Counted from the stretch's first letter, positions 24,559 through 33,086 are shown. The stretch: 64,000 nt of DNA from Micromonospora polyrhachis (GCF_014203835.1 NZ_JACHJW010000001.1:744001-808000); one strand, 5' to 3'. The notes: generated by a model from the letters alone, not told the origin. Translations and numbers: made by a program.

Positions 24559-24615
24559 TTGATCGGTTTTATCAGACCATGATACGGTGCCATGTAACAT
24601 TTTACTGGAGGCCAG
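24559..24615 (+). promoter_or_regulatory. Promoter, possible operator and ribosome-binding site of the hydroxyproline operon
   Basis: TTGATC at 24559-24564 and GATACG at 24581-24586 have a 16-bp spacing and lie in an AT-richer patch. GTGCCATGTAACAT at 24587-24600 resembles a sequence in the collagenase promoter (18959-18972). GGAG at 24607-24610 is 5 bp before the ATG at 24616. The promoter call is by eye. Confidence 0.45.
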
Positions 24616-25548
24616 ATGGAATCCATCCCCTGGCAGGGCGTCCTGGTCGCGACCACCCTGCCGTTCCGCTCGTCCGACCTAAGCGTCAACCTCGACGCCT
24701 ACACCGAGCATGTCCGTTGGCTCGCCGACAACGGCTGCCATGGCGTGGTGCCCAACGGCTCGCTCGGGGAATACCAGGTGCTCACCGTCGCCGAGCGGAT
24801 CGCGGTGGTACGCGCGGCGGTCGCCGCCGCACCCGAGGGCTGCTCCGTCATCCCCGGCGTCGCCGCCTACGGCGCTGACGAGGCACGGCACTGGGCCGAC
24901 AAGGCGGCCGAGGCCGGGTGTGCCGCCGTCATGCTGCTGCCACCCACCGCCTACCGCGCCGACGAGACCGCGGTACTGGCCCACTATCGGGAGGTCGCCA
25001 AGGTCGGCCTCCCGATAGTGGCCTACAACAACCCGTACGACACCCGGGTCGACCTCACCCCCACCCTGCTTCGCCGGCTCTACGACGAGGGGCTGATCGT
25101 CGCCGTCAAGGAGTTCAGCGGCGACCCACGGCGGGCCTACGAACTCGCCGAACAGGCCCCCGGGCTCGACCTACTGGCCGGTGCCGACGACGTCGCGCTC
25201 GAACTGCTCAACGCGGGGGCGGTCGGCTGGATCGCCGGCTATCCCAACGCCATCCCCCGCTCGTGCGTCCGGCTCTACCGGGCTGCCCGGGCTGGCGACC
25301 TGGCCACCGCCGCCCCGCTCTACCGGCGGTTGCACCCCCTGCTGCGCTGGGACTCCCGGTCCGAGTTCGTCCAGGCCATCAAACTCTCCATGGACCTGGC
25401 CGGGCGCAACGGTGGCCCCTGCCGGCAGCCCCGCCAGCCCCTGACCTCCGCCGCCACCACCGAGATCCGGAAGGCGACCGAGCAGGCCCTGGCCGTGGAG
25501 CAGCAGGACATCGTCGACGGTGCACCCGTCCCGGACGGCGGTCGCTGA
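24616..25548 (+). CDS. Dihydrodipicolinate-synthase-family lyase, probable pyrroline-4-hydroxy-2-carboxylate deaminase
   Basis: 310 residues, a TIM barrel of the DapA/NAL superfamily. The Schiff-base Lys is Lys165 in IVAVKEFSGD, the general acid/base Tyr is Tyr137 in IVAYNNPYD, and VPNGSLGEYQVLT matches the substrate loop (DapA has GTTGE). In hydroxyproline degradation a member of this family removes ammonia from delta-1-pyrroline-4-hydroxy-2-carboxylate to give 2-oxoglutarate semialdehyde. The next genes are the epimerase, semialdehyde dehydrogenase and hydroxyproline dehydrogenase, so this assignment is strong from context. The stop overlaps the next start as TGATG. The C-terminal 60 residues are more variable. 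Confidence 0.88.
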   Translation: MESIPWQGVLVATTLPFRSSDLSVNLDAYTEHVRWLADNGCHGVVPNGSLGEYQVLTVAERIAVVRAAVAAAPEGCSVIPGVAAYGADEARHWADKAAEAGCAAVMLLPPTAYRADETAVLAHYREVAKVGLPIVAYNNPYDTRVDLTPTLLRRLYDEGLIVAVKEFSGDPRRAYELAEQAPGLDLLAGADDVALELLNAGAVGWIAGYPNAIPRSCVRLYRAARAGDLATAAPLYRRLHPLLRWDSRSEFVQAIKLSMDLAGRNGGPCRQPRQPLTSAATTEIRKATEQALAVEQQDIVDGAPVPDGGR

Positions 25549-26549
25549 TGCGTAGTCGTCGGGTCATCCACGTCGTCGACTCCCACACGGAGGGGATGCC
25601 GACCCGGGTGGTGACCGGAGGGATCGGCACCATCCCGGGCGACACGATGGCGGAGCGCCGCGAGCACTTCGCCACCCACCTCGACCAGCTACGCGGCCTG
25701 CTGATGTTCGAACCTCGGGGCCACTCCGCGATGTCCGGCGCCATCCTGCAACCGCCCACCCGACCGGACGCGGACTACGGCGTGCTCTTCATCGAGGTCT
25801 CGGGTTACCTGCCGATGTGTGGGCACGGCACGATCGGGGTGGCGACCGTGCTCGTCGAGACGGGCATGGTCGAGGTCACCGAGCCGGTCACTGTCGTACG
25901 GCTGGACACCCCCGCCGGGTTGGTGGTGGCCTCCGTCGCGGTGCAGGACGGCGTGGCCCGATCGGTGACCCTGCACAACGTGCCGTCCTTCGCGGTCACC
26001 CTCGACGCCCAGGTCACCGTCCCCGGGTTCGGCCCGGTCCGATACGACATGGCCTACGGCGGTAACTTCTACGCCATCGTGGAGTTGGCCGAACTAGGGC
26101 TGCGCCTCGACCGGTCTGACAAGCAGCGGCTGCTCGACGCCGGCCTGGCGATCATGGGCGCGATCAACGAAGCTGCCCCACCGAAGCATCCGGAGCAGCC
26201 GCACATCTCCGGCTGCCGCCACGTCTACCTCGCCGAGGAGGGCTCCGACGCCAGGCTGTCCCGACACGCGATGGTGATCCATCCGGGCTGGTTCGACCGG
26301 TCCCCGTGCGGCACCGGCACCTCTGCCCGGATGGCCCAGTTGCATGCCCGAGGGCTCCTGCCCCTTGGCGACGACTTCGTCAACGAGTCGTTCCTCGGCA
26401 CCCACTTCATCGGACGGCTCGTCGGCGGCACCACCGTCGGTGGGCGGGCCGCGGTGCTGCCCACCATCACCGGGCGGGCCTGGCTGACCGGTACGGCGCA
26501 GCACTTCCTCGACCCAAATGACCCGTTCCCGGCTGGGTTCCTGCTGTGA
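25548..26549 (+). CDS. Proline-racemase-family 4-hydroxyproline epimerase
   Basis: 333 residues. The two catalytic cysteines are present: Cys91 in PMCGHGTIG and Cys254 in DRSPCGTGTSA. Trans-3-hydroxyproline dehydratases of the same family have Thr in place of one of them, so this should be an epimerase or racemase. SHTEGMPTRVV at the N-terminus is typical. It converts trans-4-hydroxy-L-proline into cis-4-hydroxy-D-proline, the first step of the catabolic route. The ATG overlaps the previous stop, and the downstream ALDH starts with GTG overlapping this stop. Confidence 0.92.
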   Translation: MRSRRVIHVVDSHTEGMPTRVVTGGIGTIPGDTMAERREHFATHLDQLRGLLMFEPRGHSAMSGAILQPPTRPDADYGVLFIEVSGYLPMCGHGTIGVATVLVETGMVEVTEPVTVVRLDTPAGLVVASVAVQDGVARSVTLHNVPSFAVTLDAQVTVPGFGPVRYDMAYGGNFYAIVELAELGLRLDRSDKQRLLDAGLAIMGAINEAAPPKHPEQPHISGCRHVYLAEEGSDARLSRHAMVIHPGWFDRSPCGTGTSARMAQLHARGLLPLGDDFVNESFLGTHFIGRLVGGTTVGGRAAVLPTITGRAWLTGTAQHFLDPNDPFPAGFLL

Positions 26550-28087
26550 CCGCGCCGTTGTCCGGCTCGACCCAGCCGATGCTCGCCAGCCGGTCGCCGC
26601 AGTGCCCGGACGACCTGGTCGCCGAGGCGGCGGCCGTATCCCCCGCGACGGTCGAGGTACTGGCCCGGCAGGCACGCTCGGCCCAGGCAAGCTGGTGGCA
26701 TCAGGGTGCCGCCGCCCGGTCCGCCGTGCTACGGGCGGTCGCCGACCGGCTCCGCGCCACCACCGACGAACTGGTCGACCTGGTCGTACGCGAGGTCGGC
26801 AAGCCGGTCATCGAGGCGCGCGGCGAACTGGCGCGCAGCGCCGCGATCCTGGACTACTACGCCCAGTCCTGCTTCGCCGCCGTGGGCGAGATGTTCCCGC
26901 CCTCCCTGCCGGCGACCCAACCCGGGCTGCTCTTCACCGAACGTCGGCCGTACGGGGTCGCCGGACTGATCACACCGTGGAACTTCCCGCTGGCCATTCC
27001 ACTGTGGAAGGCGGCACCGGCGCTGGCTGCCGGCAACGCCGTACTGCTCAAACCGTCGCCAGACGCGCTCGCCTGCGGGCAGGCCATCGCCCGCCTCTTC
27101 GCCGGGCTGGTGCCCGACGGACTACTGGCCGTCGTGCCCGGGGGTGCCGAGACCGGGCGGGCCATCGTCGAGGCGAGCGACGTGCTCTCCTTCACCGGCA
27201 GTGTCACCGTTGGCCGACAGGTCGTGGCCACCGCTGCCCGCCGGGGACGGCCGGTGCAGGCCGAGATGGGCGGACAAAACGCCGCCATCGTGCTGCCCGA
27301 CGCCGATCTCGCCGAGACCGCCGCGATGCTGGCCGGCGCAACCATGGGCTATGCCGGGCAGAAGTGCACGGCCACCCGACGGATCATCGTCGTCGGCGAC
27401 TCCGAACCGTTCACCGAGGCGCTGGTCGCCGCCGTCGTGGCGTTGACGGTCGGCGACCCGGCCGACCCGGCGGTCACCGTCGGGCCGGTCATCACCGCCG
27501 CCGCCCGGGCCCGGGTACGCGACGCCGTGGCCAGCGCACGGGCCGCCGGTGCCCGGGTCCTCACCGGGGAACGGACGCTGCCCGAGGGGTACTACGTCGC
27601 GCCGGTGCTGGTGGACCGGCTCGACCCGGCGCACGCCCTCGCTCAGGAGGAGACCTTCGGGCCACTGGCGGCGATCCTCTCCGCCCCCGACGTCACCACC
27701 GCCGTCGCCCTGGCCAACAACGTGCCGTACGGGCTGGTCACCTCGGTGCACGGCCGGGACGTCGGAGCGCTGCTACAGGCTGCCCGGGGAGCCGACACCG
27801 GCCTGGTCCGGGTCAACGCTCCCACCACCGGGGTGGACTTCTACGCACCGTTCGGCGGCGAGAAGGCGTCCAGCATCGGGCCCCGCGAGCAGGGGCTGGC
27901 CGCCCTGGACTTCTATGCCTCAACCCGGACCATCACCCTCGCCGCACCGCCGGCAGCTACACCGTCCGCAGCCGCACCGTCCATAGTCGCACCGTCCGCA
28001 GCCGCACCGTCCATAGTCGCACCGCCCGTAGCCGCACCGGCTGCGGCTGCGTCACCCGTACCGGCCGCAGAGAGGAAGCTCCAGTGA
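26546..28087 (+). CDS. Aldehyde dehydrogenase, probable 2-oxoglutarate semialdehyde (2,5-dioxovalerate) dehydrogenase
   Basis: 513 residues. NAD(P)-binding and catalytic motifs of the ALDH superfamily are clear: ITPWNFPLAIPLWKAAPALAAGN, LLKPSPDAL, FTGSVTVGRQV, the general base Glu in AEMGGQNAAIV, and the nucleophile Cys in YAGQKCTATRR. In context it oxidises 2-oxoglutarate semialdehyde to 2-oxoglutarate, the last step of hydroxyproline use. The final 45 residues are not part of the family fold: they are a Pro/Ala-rich tail (APSIVAPSAAAPSIVAPPVA) encoded by exact 30-bp repeats at 27961-28020. The tail may be neutral slippage that extended the gene up to the overlapping start of the next. Confidence 0.9.
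   Translation: MTAPLSGSTQPMLASRSPQCPDDLVAEAAAVSPATVEVLARQARSAQASWWHQGAAARSAVLRAVADRLRATTDELVDLVVREVGKPVIEARGELARSAAILDYYAQSCFAAVGEMFPPSLPATQPGLLFTERRPYGVAGLITPWNFPLAIPLWKAAPALAAGNAVLLKPSPDALACGQAIARLFAGLVPDGLLAVVPGGAETGRAIVEASDVLSFTGSVTVGRQVVATAARRGRPVQAEMGGQNAAIVLPDADLAETAAMLAGATMGYAGQKCTATRRIIVVGDSEPFTEALVAAVVALTVGDPADPAVTVGPVITAAARARVRDAVASARAAGARVLTGERTLPEGYYVAPVLVDRLDPAHALAQEETFGPLAAILSAPDVTTAVALANNVPYGLVTSVHGRDVGALLQAARGADTGLVRVNAPTTGVDFYAPFGGEKASSIGPREQGLAALDFYASTRTITLAAPPAATPSAAAPSIVAPSAAAPSIVAPPVAAPAAAASPVPAAERKLQ
27961..28035. repeat. 30-bp tandem repeat (15-bp half units) at the end of the ALDH gene
   Basis: 27961-27990 and 27991-28020 are identical, and a decayed third copy follows. 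The frame is kept. It encodes the Pro/Ala tail. Confidence 0.93.
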
Positions 28088-29499
28088 ACCGTCCCCCCTT
28101 CCACACCGGGAGCCACGACCTGCCGGTCAGCGCCGCGCTGGCAGAGTTCATGCGGACCGGCTGGGTGGACACCGAACAGCATGACCTGCCGGTCGCCGAG
28201 GTCGCCGGCTGGGCCGTACCCCGGCGTCGCCGACTGCACGAGGCGTTCCCGGGGCAGCGGCTGGTCGTACCGGCGGGGAACTTTCAGCGCCGTACCAACG
28301 ACCAGGACTACCGCTTCCGGCCGCACTCGGCGTACACCTGGCTCACCGGTGACCAGACCGCCGACGGGGTACTCGTCATCGAGCCGGACGGCGAGCCCAC
28401 GCTCTACCTGCGACCCCGCTCCGGACGTGCCGACGGGGAGTTCTTCCGCGACCGCAGGTACGGCGAACTCTGGGCCGGGCGACGGCCCACCCTCGGCGAG
28501 AGCGCCCGCCGACTCGACCTGCCCACGCGACACGTCGCCGAACTACCCAAGACGCTCGACGACACCACCCCGACCCGGGTGCTGCGCGGGGTCGATCCGC
28601 ACGTCGACGCGCTGCTGCCCGGGCCCGCCGATGATCTCGCCGATGCCGAGTTCACCGCGGTGCTGGCCGAACTCCGACTGGTCAAGGACGAGTGGGAGAT
28701 CACCCAGCTGGCGGAGGCGGTCGCCATCACCACCCGGGGCTTCGAGGACGTCGTACGGGCATTGCCGATGGCGATGCGCACCTCCGAACGCTACCTGGAG
28801 GGGGTGTTCTGGCAGCGAGCCCGGCTGGAGGGCAACGACGTCGGCTACCACTCGATCGTCGCGGCCGGGGCACACGCGGCGACCCTGCACTGGATCGACA
28901 ACGACGGCCCGATCCGCGAGGGTGACCTCCTGCTGCTGGACGCCGGGGTGGAGACCCGCAGCCTCTACACCGCCGACATCACCCGGGTGCTGCCGATCTC
29001 GGGACACTTCACCCCCCTCCAGCGGGACCTGTACGAGTTGTGCCGGCACGCCAACGACGCCGCCCTGGCCTGTCTGCGCCCCGGCGCGCAGTACCGGGAG
29101 TTTCACCGGGCGGCGATGACCGTACTGGCGCACGGGCTGGCCGACCTGGGGGTGCTGCCCTGCTCCGCTGAGGAGGCACTAACCGAGGAGTCGGGCCTGT
29201 ACCGCCGGTGGACGCTGTGCGGCTCGGGGCACATGCTCGGTCTCGACGTGCACGACTGCGCGGCGGCCCGGTCCGGCCAGTACCTCGACGGACGGCTGGC
29301 CGCCGAGCACGTGTTGACCGTGGAGCCGGGACTCTACTTCCAACCCGACGACGAACTCATTCCGGCCGAGCTGCGCGGGATGGGGTTCCGGATCGAGGAG
29401 GACATCGTCGTCACCGACGACGGCTACCGAATGTTGTCCGACGCGCTCCCCCGAACGGCGGCCGACGTCGAGGCGTGGATGCACCGGATCGGTTCGTGA
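28084..29499 (+). CDS. Xaa-Pro aminopeptidase (aminopeptidase P, M24B)
   Basis: 471 residues from GTG at 28084, which overlaps the previous stop. The N-terminal creatinase-like domain (about 30-180) includes FRPHSAYTWLTGD. The C-terminal pita-bread domain has the five dinuclear metal ligands: two Asp in LLLDAGVETRSLYTADITR, His in GSGHMLGLDVHD, and two Glu in VEPGLYF and RIEEDIVVT. It releases the N-terminal residue from Xaa-Pro and probably Xaa-Hyp peptides, the typical end products of collagen breakdown. Its place in the middle of the hydroxyproline operon, downstream of a collagenase, supports this role. It is cytoplasmic, with no signal peptide seen. Confidence 0.92.
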   Translation: MNRPPFHTGSHDLPVSAALAEFMRTGWVDTEQHDLPVAEVAGWAVPRRRRLHEAFPGQRLVVPAGNFQRRTNDQDYRFRPHSAYTWLTGDQTADGVLVIEPDGEPTLYLRPRSGRADGEFFRDRRYGELWAGRRPTLGESARRLDLPTRHVAELPKTLDDTTPTRVLRGVDPHVDALLPGPADDLADAEFTAVLAELRLVKDEWEITQLAEAVAITTRGFEDVVRALPMAMRTSERYLEGVFWQRARLEGNDVGYHSIVAAGAHAATLHWIDNDGPIREGDLLLLDAGVETRSLYTADITRVLPISGHFTPLQRDLYELCRHANDAALACLRPGAQYREFHRAAMTVLAHGLADLGVLPCSAEEALTEESGLYRRWTLCGSGHMLGLDVHDCAAARSGQYLDGRLAAEHVLTVEPGLYFQPDDELIPAELRGMGFRIEEDIVVTDDGYRMLSDALPRTAADVEAWMHRIGS

Positions 29500-30644
29500 A
29501 CGGTCTCCGCGCGGACCTGGTCGTCGTCGGGGCCGGGATGGTCGGTGCCGCCTGCGCCTACTACGCGACGCGGGCCGGGCTCTCCGTCGTGGTCGTCGAC
29601 CGGGGCGGGATGGCCGGCGGCACCACCGGGGCCGGCGAGGGCAACATCCTGGTCTCCGACAAGCCGCCCGGCCCGGAACTGGCGTTGGCACAGTGGTCCG
29701 GCCGGCTGTGGCGGGCGCTCGGCGACGAGTTGGGGACGCATGGGATCGAGCTGGAGCCCAAGGGCGGCCTGGTGGTGACCGCCTCGCCGGAGGAACAGGC
29801 TGGGTTGGTGACACTGGCCGCCCGGCAACGCGCGGCCGGCGTCGACGTGGTCGACCTGGCCGCCGACGACCTGGCCGGCTACGAGCCGCACCTGGCCCGG
29901 GACCTGTGCGGCGGGGCGTTCTATCCGCAGGACATGCAGGTGCAGCCGATGCTGGCCGCTGCTCAGCTACTACAAGCCGCCGGTGCCCGGGTGCTGACCC
30001 GGACCACAGTCACCGGCATCCGCCGTGACCCCATGGGTCGGGTACGGACCGTGGTCACCGACCGGGGGGACGTCCACACTCCGGCGGTGGTCAACGCCGC
30101 CGGAGTGTGGGCGGGGCAGTTCGCCGAGCTGGCCGGGGTCCGGCTGCCGATCCTGCCCCGACGCGGGTTCGTGCTGGTCACCCAGGCGCTACCGCCCCTG
30201 GTCCGGCACAAGGTCTACGCGGCCGGTTACGTCGCCAACGTCGGCCGGGACAGCGCCGACCTGGAGACCTCCCCGGTGGTCGAGGGCACTCCAGCGGGGA
30301 CGATCCTGATCGGCTCCAGCCGCGAGCGGGTCGGCTTCGACGCCACGATCTCCCTGCCCGTCCTGCGGCGGCTCGCCGCCGGGGCGGTCCGCCTGTTCCC
30401 CGTACTCACCTCGGTGGCGGCGATCCGCGCCTACCGGGGGTTCCGCCCGTACAGCCCCGACCATCTGCCGGTCATCGGCGCGGACCAGCGCGTGCCCGGC
30501 CTCTACCACGCCACCGGGCACGAGGGGGCCGGCATCGGCCTCGCCCCGGCCACCGGGCACGCCATCGCCGACCTGCTGACCGGGCGGTCCCCCGAGGTCG
30601 ACCTAGAACACTTCGCCCCGGAGCGCTTCGATGTCCACTTCTGA
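29496..30644 (+). CDS. FAD-dependent D-amino-acid-type oxidoreductase, D-hydroxyproline dehydrogenase subunit
   Basis: 382 residues from GTG at 29496, overlapping the previous stop by 3 bp. The Rossmann FAD motif VVVGAGMVGAACAYYATRAGLSVVVVDR lies at the start, GGTTGAGEGNILVSDK follows, and the C-terminal GHEGAGIGLAPATG closes the FAD site, as in the DAO/glycine oxidase family. Together with the two following genes it matches the three-part D-hydroxyproline dehydrogenases of Pseudomonas. These oxidise cis-4-hydroxy-D-proline to delta-1-pyrroline-4-hydroxy-2-carboxylate without using oxygen directly. The assignment rests on the operon. Confidence 0.88.
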   Translation: MNGLRADLVVVGAGMVGAACAYYATRAGLSVVVVDRGGMAGGTTGAGEGNILVSDKPPGPELALAQWSGRLWRALGDELGTHGIELEPKGGLVVTASPEEQAGLVTLAARQRAAGVDVVDLAADDLAGYEPHLARDLCGGAFYPQDMQVQPMLAAAQLLQAAGARVLTRTTVTGIRRDPMGRVRTVVTDRGDVHTPAVVNAAGVWAGQFAELAGVRLPILPRRGFVLVTQALPPLVRHKVYAAGYVANVGRDSADLETSPVVEGTPAGTILIGSSRERVGFDATISLPVLRRLAAGAVRLFPVLTSVAAIRAYRGFRPYSPDHLPVIGADQRVPGLYHATGHEGAGIGLAPATGHAIADLLTGRSPEVDLEHFAPERFDVHF

Positions 30645-30975
30645 CGGTCGGTACTTCAGCTTCGACGGCCACCCGATCGCCACCGACGGCGAGCGGTCCA
30701 TCGCCGCCGCCCTGCTCGACGCGGGTATCCGGTCCTGGCGTACCACCCGGGTCAACGGCCGCCCCCGGGGCGTCTTCTGCGGTATCGGGGTCTGCTTCGA
30801 CTGCCTGGTCCGGATCAACGGGACGCCGGACCAGCGGGCCTGCCTGGTCACCGCACGACCCGGCGACGTCGTGGAGAGCGAGGACGTCGTGAAGACCCGC
30901 GACGTCGTGGAGACCCGCGACCTCGTGAAGACCCGCGACCTCGTGGAGACCGAGGACGGAGGGACGAGCGCGTGA
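30631..30975 (+). CDS. Small [2Fe-2S] subunit of D-hydroxyproline dehydrogenase
   Basis: 114 residues. Residues 1-75 form the plant-type ferredoxin-like domain with Cys-x4-Cys-x2-Cys in FCGIGVCFDCLV and a fourth Cys in QRACLV. This is the small subunit type found with hydroxyproline and sarcosine-oxidase-like complexes. The last 35 residues are an acidic-basic repeat (DVVKTR, DVVETR, DLVKTR, DLVETE) from five 18-bp units at 30865-30954, beyond the usual domain end. The gene overlaps its neighbours on both sides by a few bases, so the three subunits are translated together. Confidence 0.88.
   Translation: MSTSDGRYFSFDGHPIATDGERSIAAALLDAGIRSWRTTRVNGRPRGVFCGIGVCFDCLVRINGTPDQRACLVTARPGDVVESEDVVKTRDVVETRDLVKTRDLVETEDGGTSA
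30865..30954. repeat. 18-bp tandem repeat, five copies, in the [2Fe-2S] subunit gene
   Basis: Units begin at 30865, 30883, 30901, 30919 and 30937 and differ at one to a few bases. They code for six-residue repeats alternating Lys and Glu, a pattern that could form a charged helix. Confidence 0.93.
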
Positions 30976-32333
30976 CGACGTACGACGTGATCGTGGTCGG
31001 GGCTGGACCGGCCGGGCTGGCGGCGGCGGTCACCTCGGCCCGGGCCGGCTGCCGGGTGGCGCTGCTGGATGCCGCGCCACGCCCAGGTGGGCAGTACTGG
31101 CGGCACCGGTCCGACGCCGACGGCCGGGAGCACCACGACTGGTCGACCTTCCGACGGTTGCACGCCGGACTGGACGGCGTAGACCACCACGCCGAGGCGG
31201 CGGTCTGGTTCGTCGAGCCCGGTCTCACCGTGCACACCCGCACCGGCCAGGTACGCGGCCGGCGTCTCGTCATCGCCACCGGGGCGTACGACCGGGTGGT
31301 GCCGTTCCCCGGCTGGGACCTGCCGGGGGTGCTCACCGCCGGTGGCGCGCAGGCCCTGCTCAAGGGCCAGGGGGTACGGTTCGGCCAGCGGATCGTGGTG
31401 GCCGGCACCGGCCCGTTCCTGCTGCCCGTCGCGACCGGCCTCGCCACCGCCGGGGCTACCGTCCTCGGTGTCCACGAGGCCAACCAACCCACCCGCTACC
31501 TGCGACAACTGCCGGCGCTGGCGGGAGCGCTCGGCAAACTCACCGAGGCGGGCGGGTACGGTGCGACACTGCTGCGGCACCGGGTGCCCTACCGGACTGG
31601 CTCGGCGGTGGTGGCCGCGCACGGCACCGACCGGCTGACCGCGGTGACGGTCGCCTCGACCCAGAGCGGTCGGGTGATGCCCGGCAGTGAGCGCGAGGTG
31701 GCTTGTGACGGGCTGGCGGTCGGTTACGGTTTCACCCCACAGCTGGAGTTGCCGCTGGCGCTCGGCTGCGCGACCCGGCTGGACACCGACGGCAGCCTCG
31801 TGGTGACGGTCGACGCGGCACAGCGGACCTCGGTGCCCGGGGTATACGCGGCCGGCGAGGTCACCGGGGTGGGCGGAGCCGCGCTCGCCCTGGTCGAGGG
31901 TGAACTGGCCGGGGCCGCCGCCGCGACCACGCTGGGCGGTGACCCGCCGTGGTCCGCCGGGCGGCACGCCCGCCTGCTGCTGCAGCGGCGCACCCTACGC
32001 CGGTTCGCGGCAGCCCTGCACGCGGCGCATCCCGTACCGGCCGGTTGGCCGGGTTGGTGCGACGACGACACGGTGCTCTGCCGGTGCGAGGAGGTACCGG
32101 TCGGTCGGGTACGGCAGGCGGTACGGGACGGGTCCGTCGTCGACGCTCGGGGCGCGAAGCTGATGAACCGTACCGGGATGGGCTGGTGCCAGGGTCGGAT
32201 GTGCGGCTACGCCACGGCCTGCCTCACCGCCCGGACGACCGGACGGCGGCTCGCCGCAGCCGACCTGATCGCCTATGGTGCTCGCCCCATCGCGCAGCCG
32301 ATCACCCTCGGCGAGCTGGCCGACGACGACTGA
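30972..32333 (+). CDS. FAD/NAD(P)-binding large subunit of D-hydroxyproline dehydrogenase
   Basis: 453 residues from GTG at 30972. An N-terminal dinucleotide motif VVGAGPAGLAAAVTSARAGC and a second one, IVVAGTGPFLLPVATGLA, frame the pyridine-nucleotide-type oxidoreductase fold. The C-terminal part holds CRCEEV and TGMGWCQGRMCG, a BFD-like Cys set for another [2Fe-2S] cluster. This architecture equals the alpha subunit of hydrogen-cyanide-synthase-like and hydroxyproline dehydrogenase complexes. It probably passes electrons from the substrate flavin through the iron-sulfur clusters to the respiratory chain. It is the last gene of the seven-gene operon. Confidence 0.88.
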   Translation: MTTYDVIVVGAGPAGLAAAVTSARAGCRVALLDAAPRPGGQYWRHRSDADGREHHDWSTFRRLHAGLDGVDHHAEAAVWFVEPGLTVHTRTGQVRGRRLVIATGAYDRVVPFPGWDLPGVLTAGGAQALLKGQGVRFGQRIVVAGTGPFLLPVATGLATAGATVLGVHEANQPTRYLRQLPALAGALGKLTEAGGYGATLLRHRVPYRTGSAVVAAHGTDRLTAVTVASTQSGRVMPGSEREVACDGLAVGYGFTPQLELPLALGCATRLDTDGSLVVTVDAAQRTSVPGVYAAGEVTGVGGAALALVEGELAGAAAATTLGGDPPWSAGRHARLLLQRRTLRRFAAALHAAHPVPAGWPGWCDDDTVLCRCEEVPVGRVRQAVRDGSVVDARGAKLMNRTGMGWCQGRMCGYATACLTARTTGRRLAAADLIAYGARPIAQPITLGELADDD

Positions 32334-32496
32334 ACGGCACCTCGCCCTTGTGCGGGCGACACCTGGTCGACTTCGCCGGGAACAAGCCCGAACGGATCCG
32401 AACAGCGAAGAGCTTGATCGGCAACCGCCCCGGCTCGACGCTGGAACGAACCTGGAAACCGGGCCGGTGGTGACGAAGACGGGGAGTAGGAACGTC

Positions 32497-32793
32497 ATGG
32501 GTGGTGTTTCCCGCGCGAAGCTGGGTGTGGCGTCGACGTACGTGGCACCGACGACCCGGACCGAGCAGCGGCTGGCGGAGCTGTGGAGCGCCAAGCTCGG
32601 GGTGACCCCGGTGGGCGTCCAGGACGACTTCTTCGAACTGGGCGGGGACTCCCTGCTCGCCGCCGACCTGCTGATGGACATCTACCGTGACCTTGGCATC
32701 GAGGTCGACGCCGCCGTGCTCTTCCTATCCCCGACCATCGCCGACCTGGTCGCGGCGATGCCGGTGAACGTCCCGGAGGCACGGGTGCGATGA
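32497..32793 (+). CDS. Stand-alone peptidyl/acyl carrier protein
   Basis: 98 residues. DDFFELGGDSLLAADLL contains the phosphopantetheine Ser (about residue 52). TRTEQRLAELWSAKLGV before it is typical of carrier domains of non-ribosomal peptide synthetases. The ATG at 32497 has GGGGAG upstream; the longer open frame is not needed. The stop overlaps the start of a P450 fragment as ATGA. In complete clusters a carrier protein and P450 pair makes beta-hydroxylated amino acids on the carrier, with an adenylation enzyme nearby. No adenylation gene is visible here, so it is likely a remnant or serves a distant cluster. Confidence 0.85.
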   Translation: MGGVSRAKLGVASTYVAPTTRTEQRLAELWSAKLGVTPVGVQDDFFELGGDSLLAADLLMDIYRDLGIEVDAAVLFLSPTIADLVAAMPVNVPEARVR

Positions 32794-33086
32794 GGCTGGA
32801 CCGGCCGGCGGGCAGCGCTGCCGTCGATCTCGACCGGGTGGACCTGGCCGATGCCCGGCTGTACGGCGAGGGCGAACCGCACGCGGTCTGGGGGGTGCTG
32901 CGGGAGCGGCAACCGGTCCGGTGGCAGCCGGTGGCCGGCAAACCGGGATTCTGGGCGGTGACCAACTATGCCGCCGCCGAGCGGGTCCTCACCGACCACC
33001 GTGTCTTCACCTCCGAGCACGTCCGGTCGACCTGGCTCGCCGGGATCAAACGGCTGCCGATGGTCGCGGTCCCCCGCCGTGGTTGA
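32790..33086 (+). pseudogene. Truncated cytochrome P450 (N-terminal fifth only)
   Basis: 98 codons. The start (DLADARLYGEGEPHAVWGVLRERQPVRW) and FWAVTNYAAAERVLTDHRVFTSE match the N-terminal region of bacterial class I P450s that act on carrier-bound substrates. After about residue 80 the match ends and a stop follows, so the I-helix, ExxR and heme-Cys regions are absent. Full-length members have about 400 residues. A deletion joined the fragment to unrelated DNA. The product cannot be an active P450. Confidence 0.78.

Noticed and set aside
26518-28083. Long upstream extension of the Xaa-Pro peptidase frame
   Set aside because: It is an out-of-frame shadow of the aldehyde dehydrogenase with Arg/Gly-rich composition; the peptidase starts at GTG 28084.
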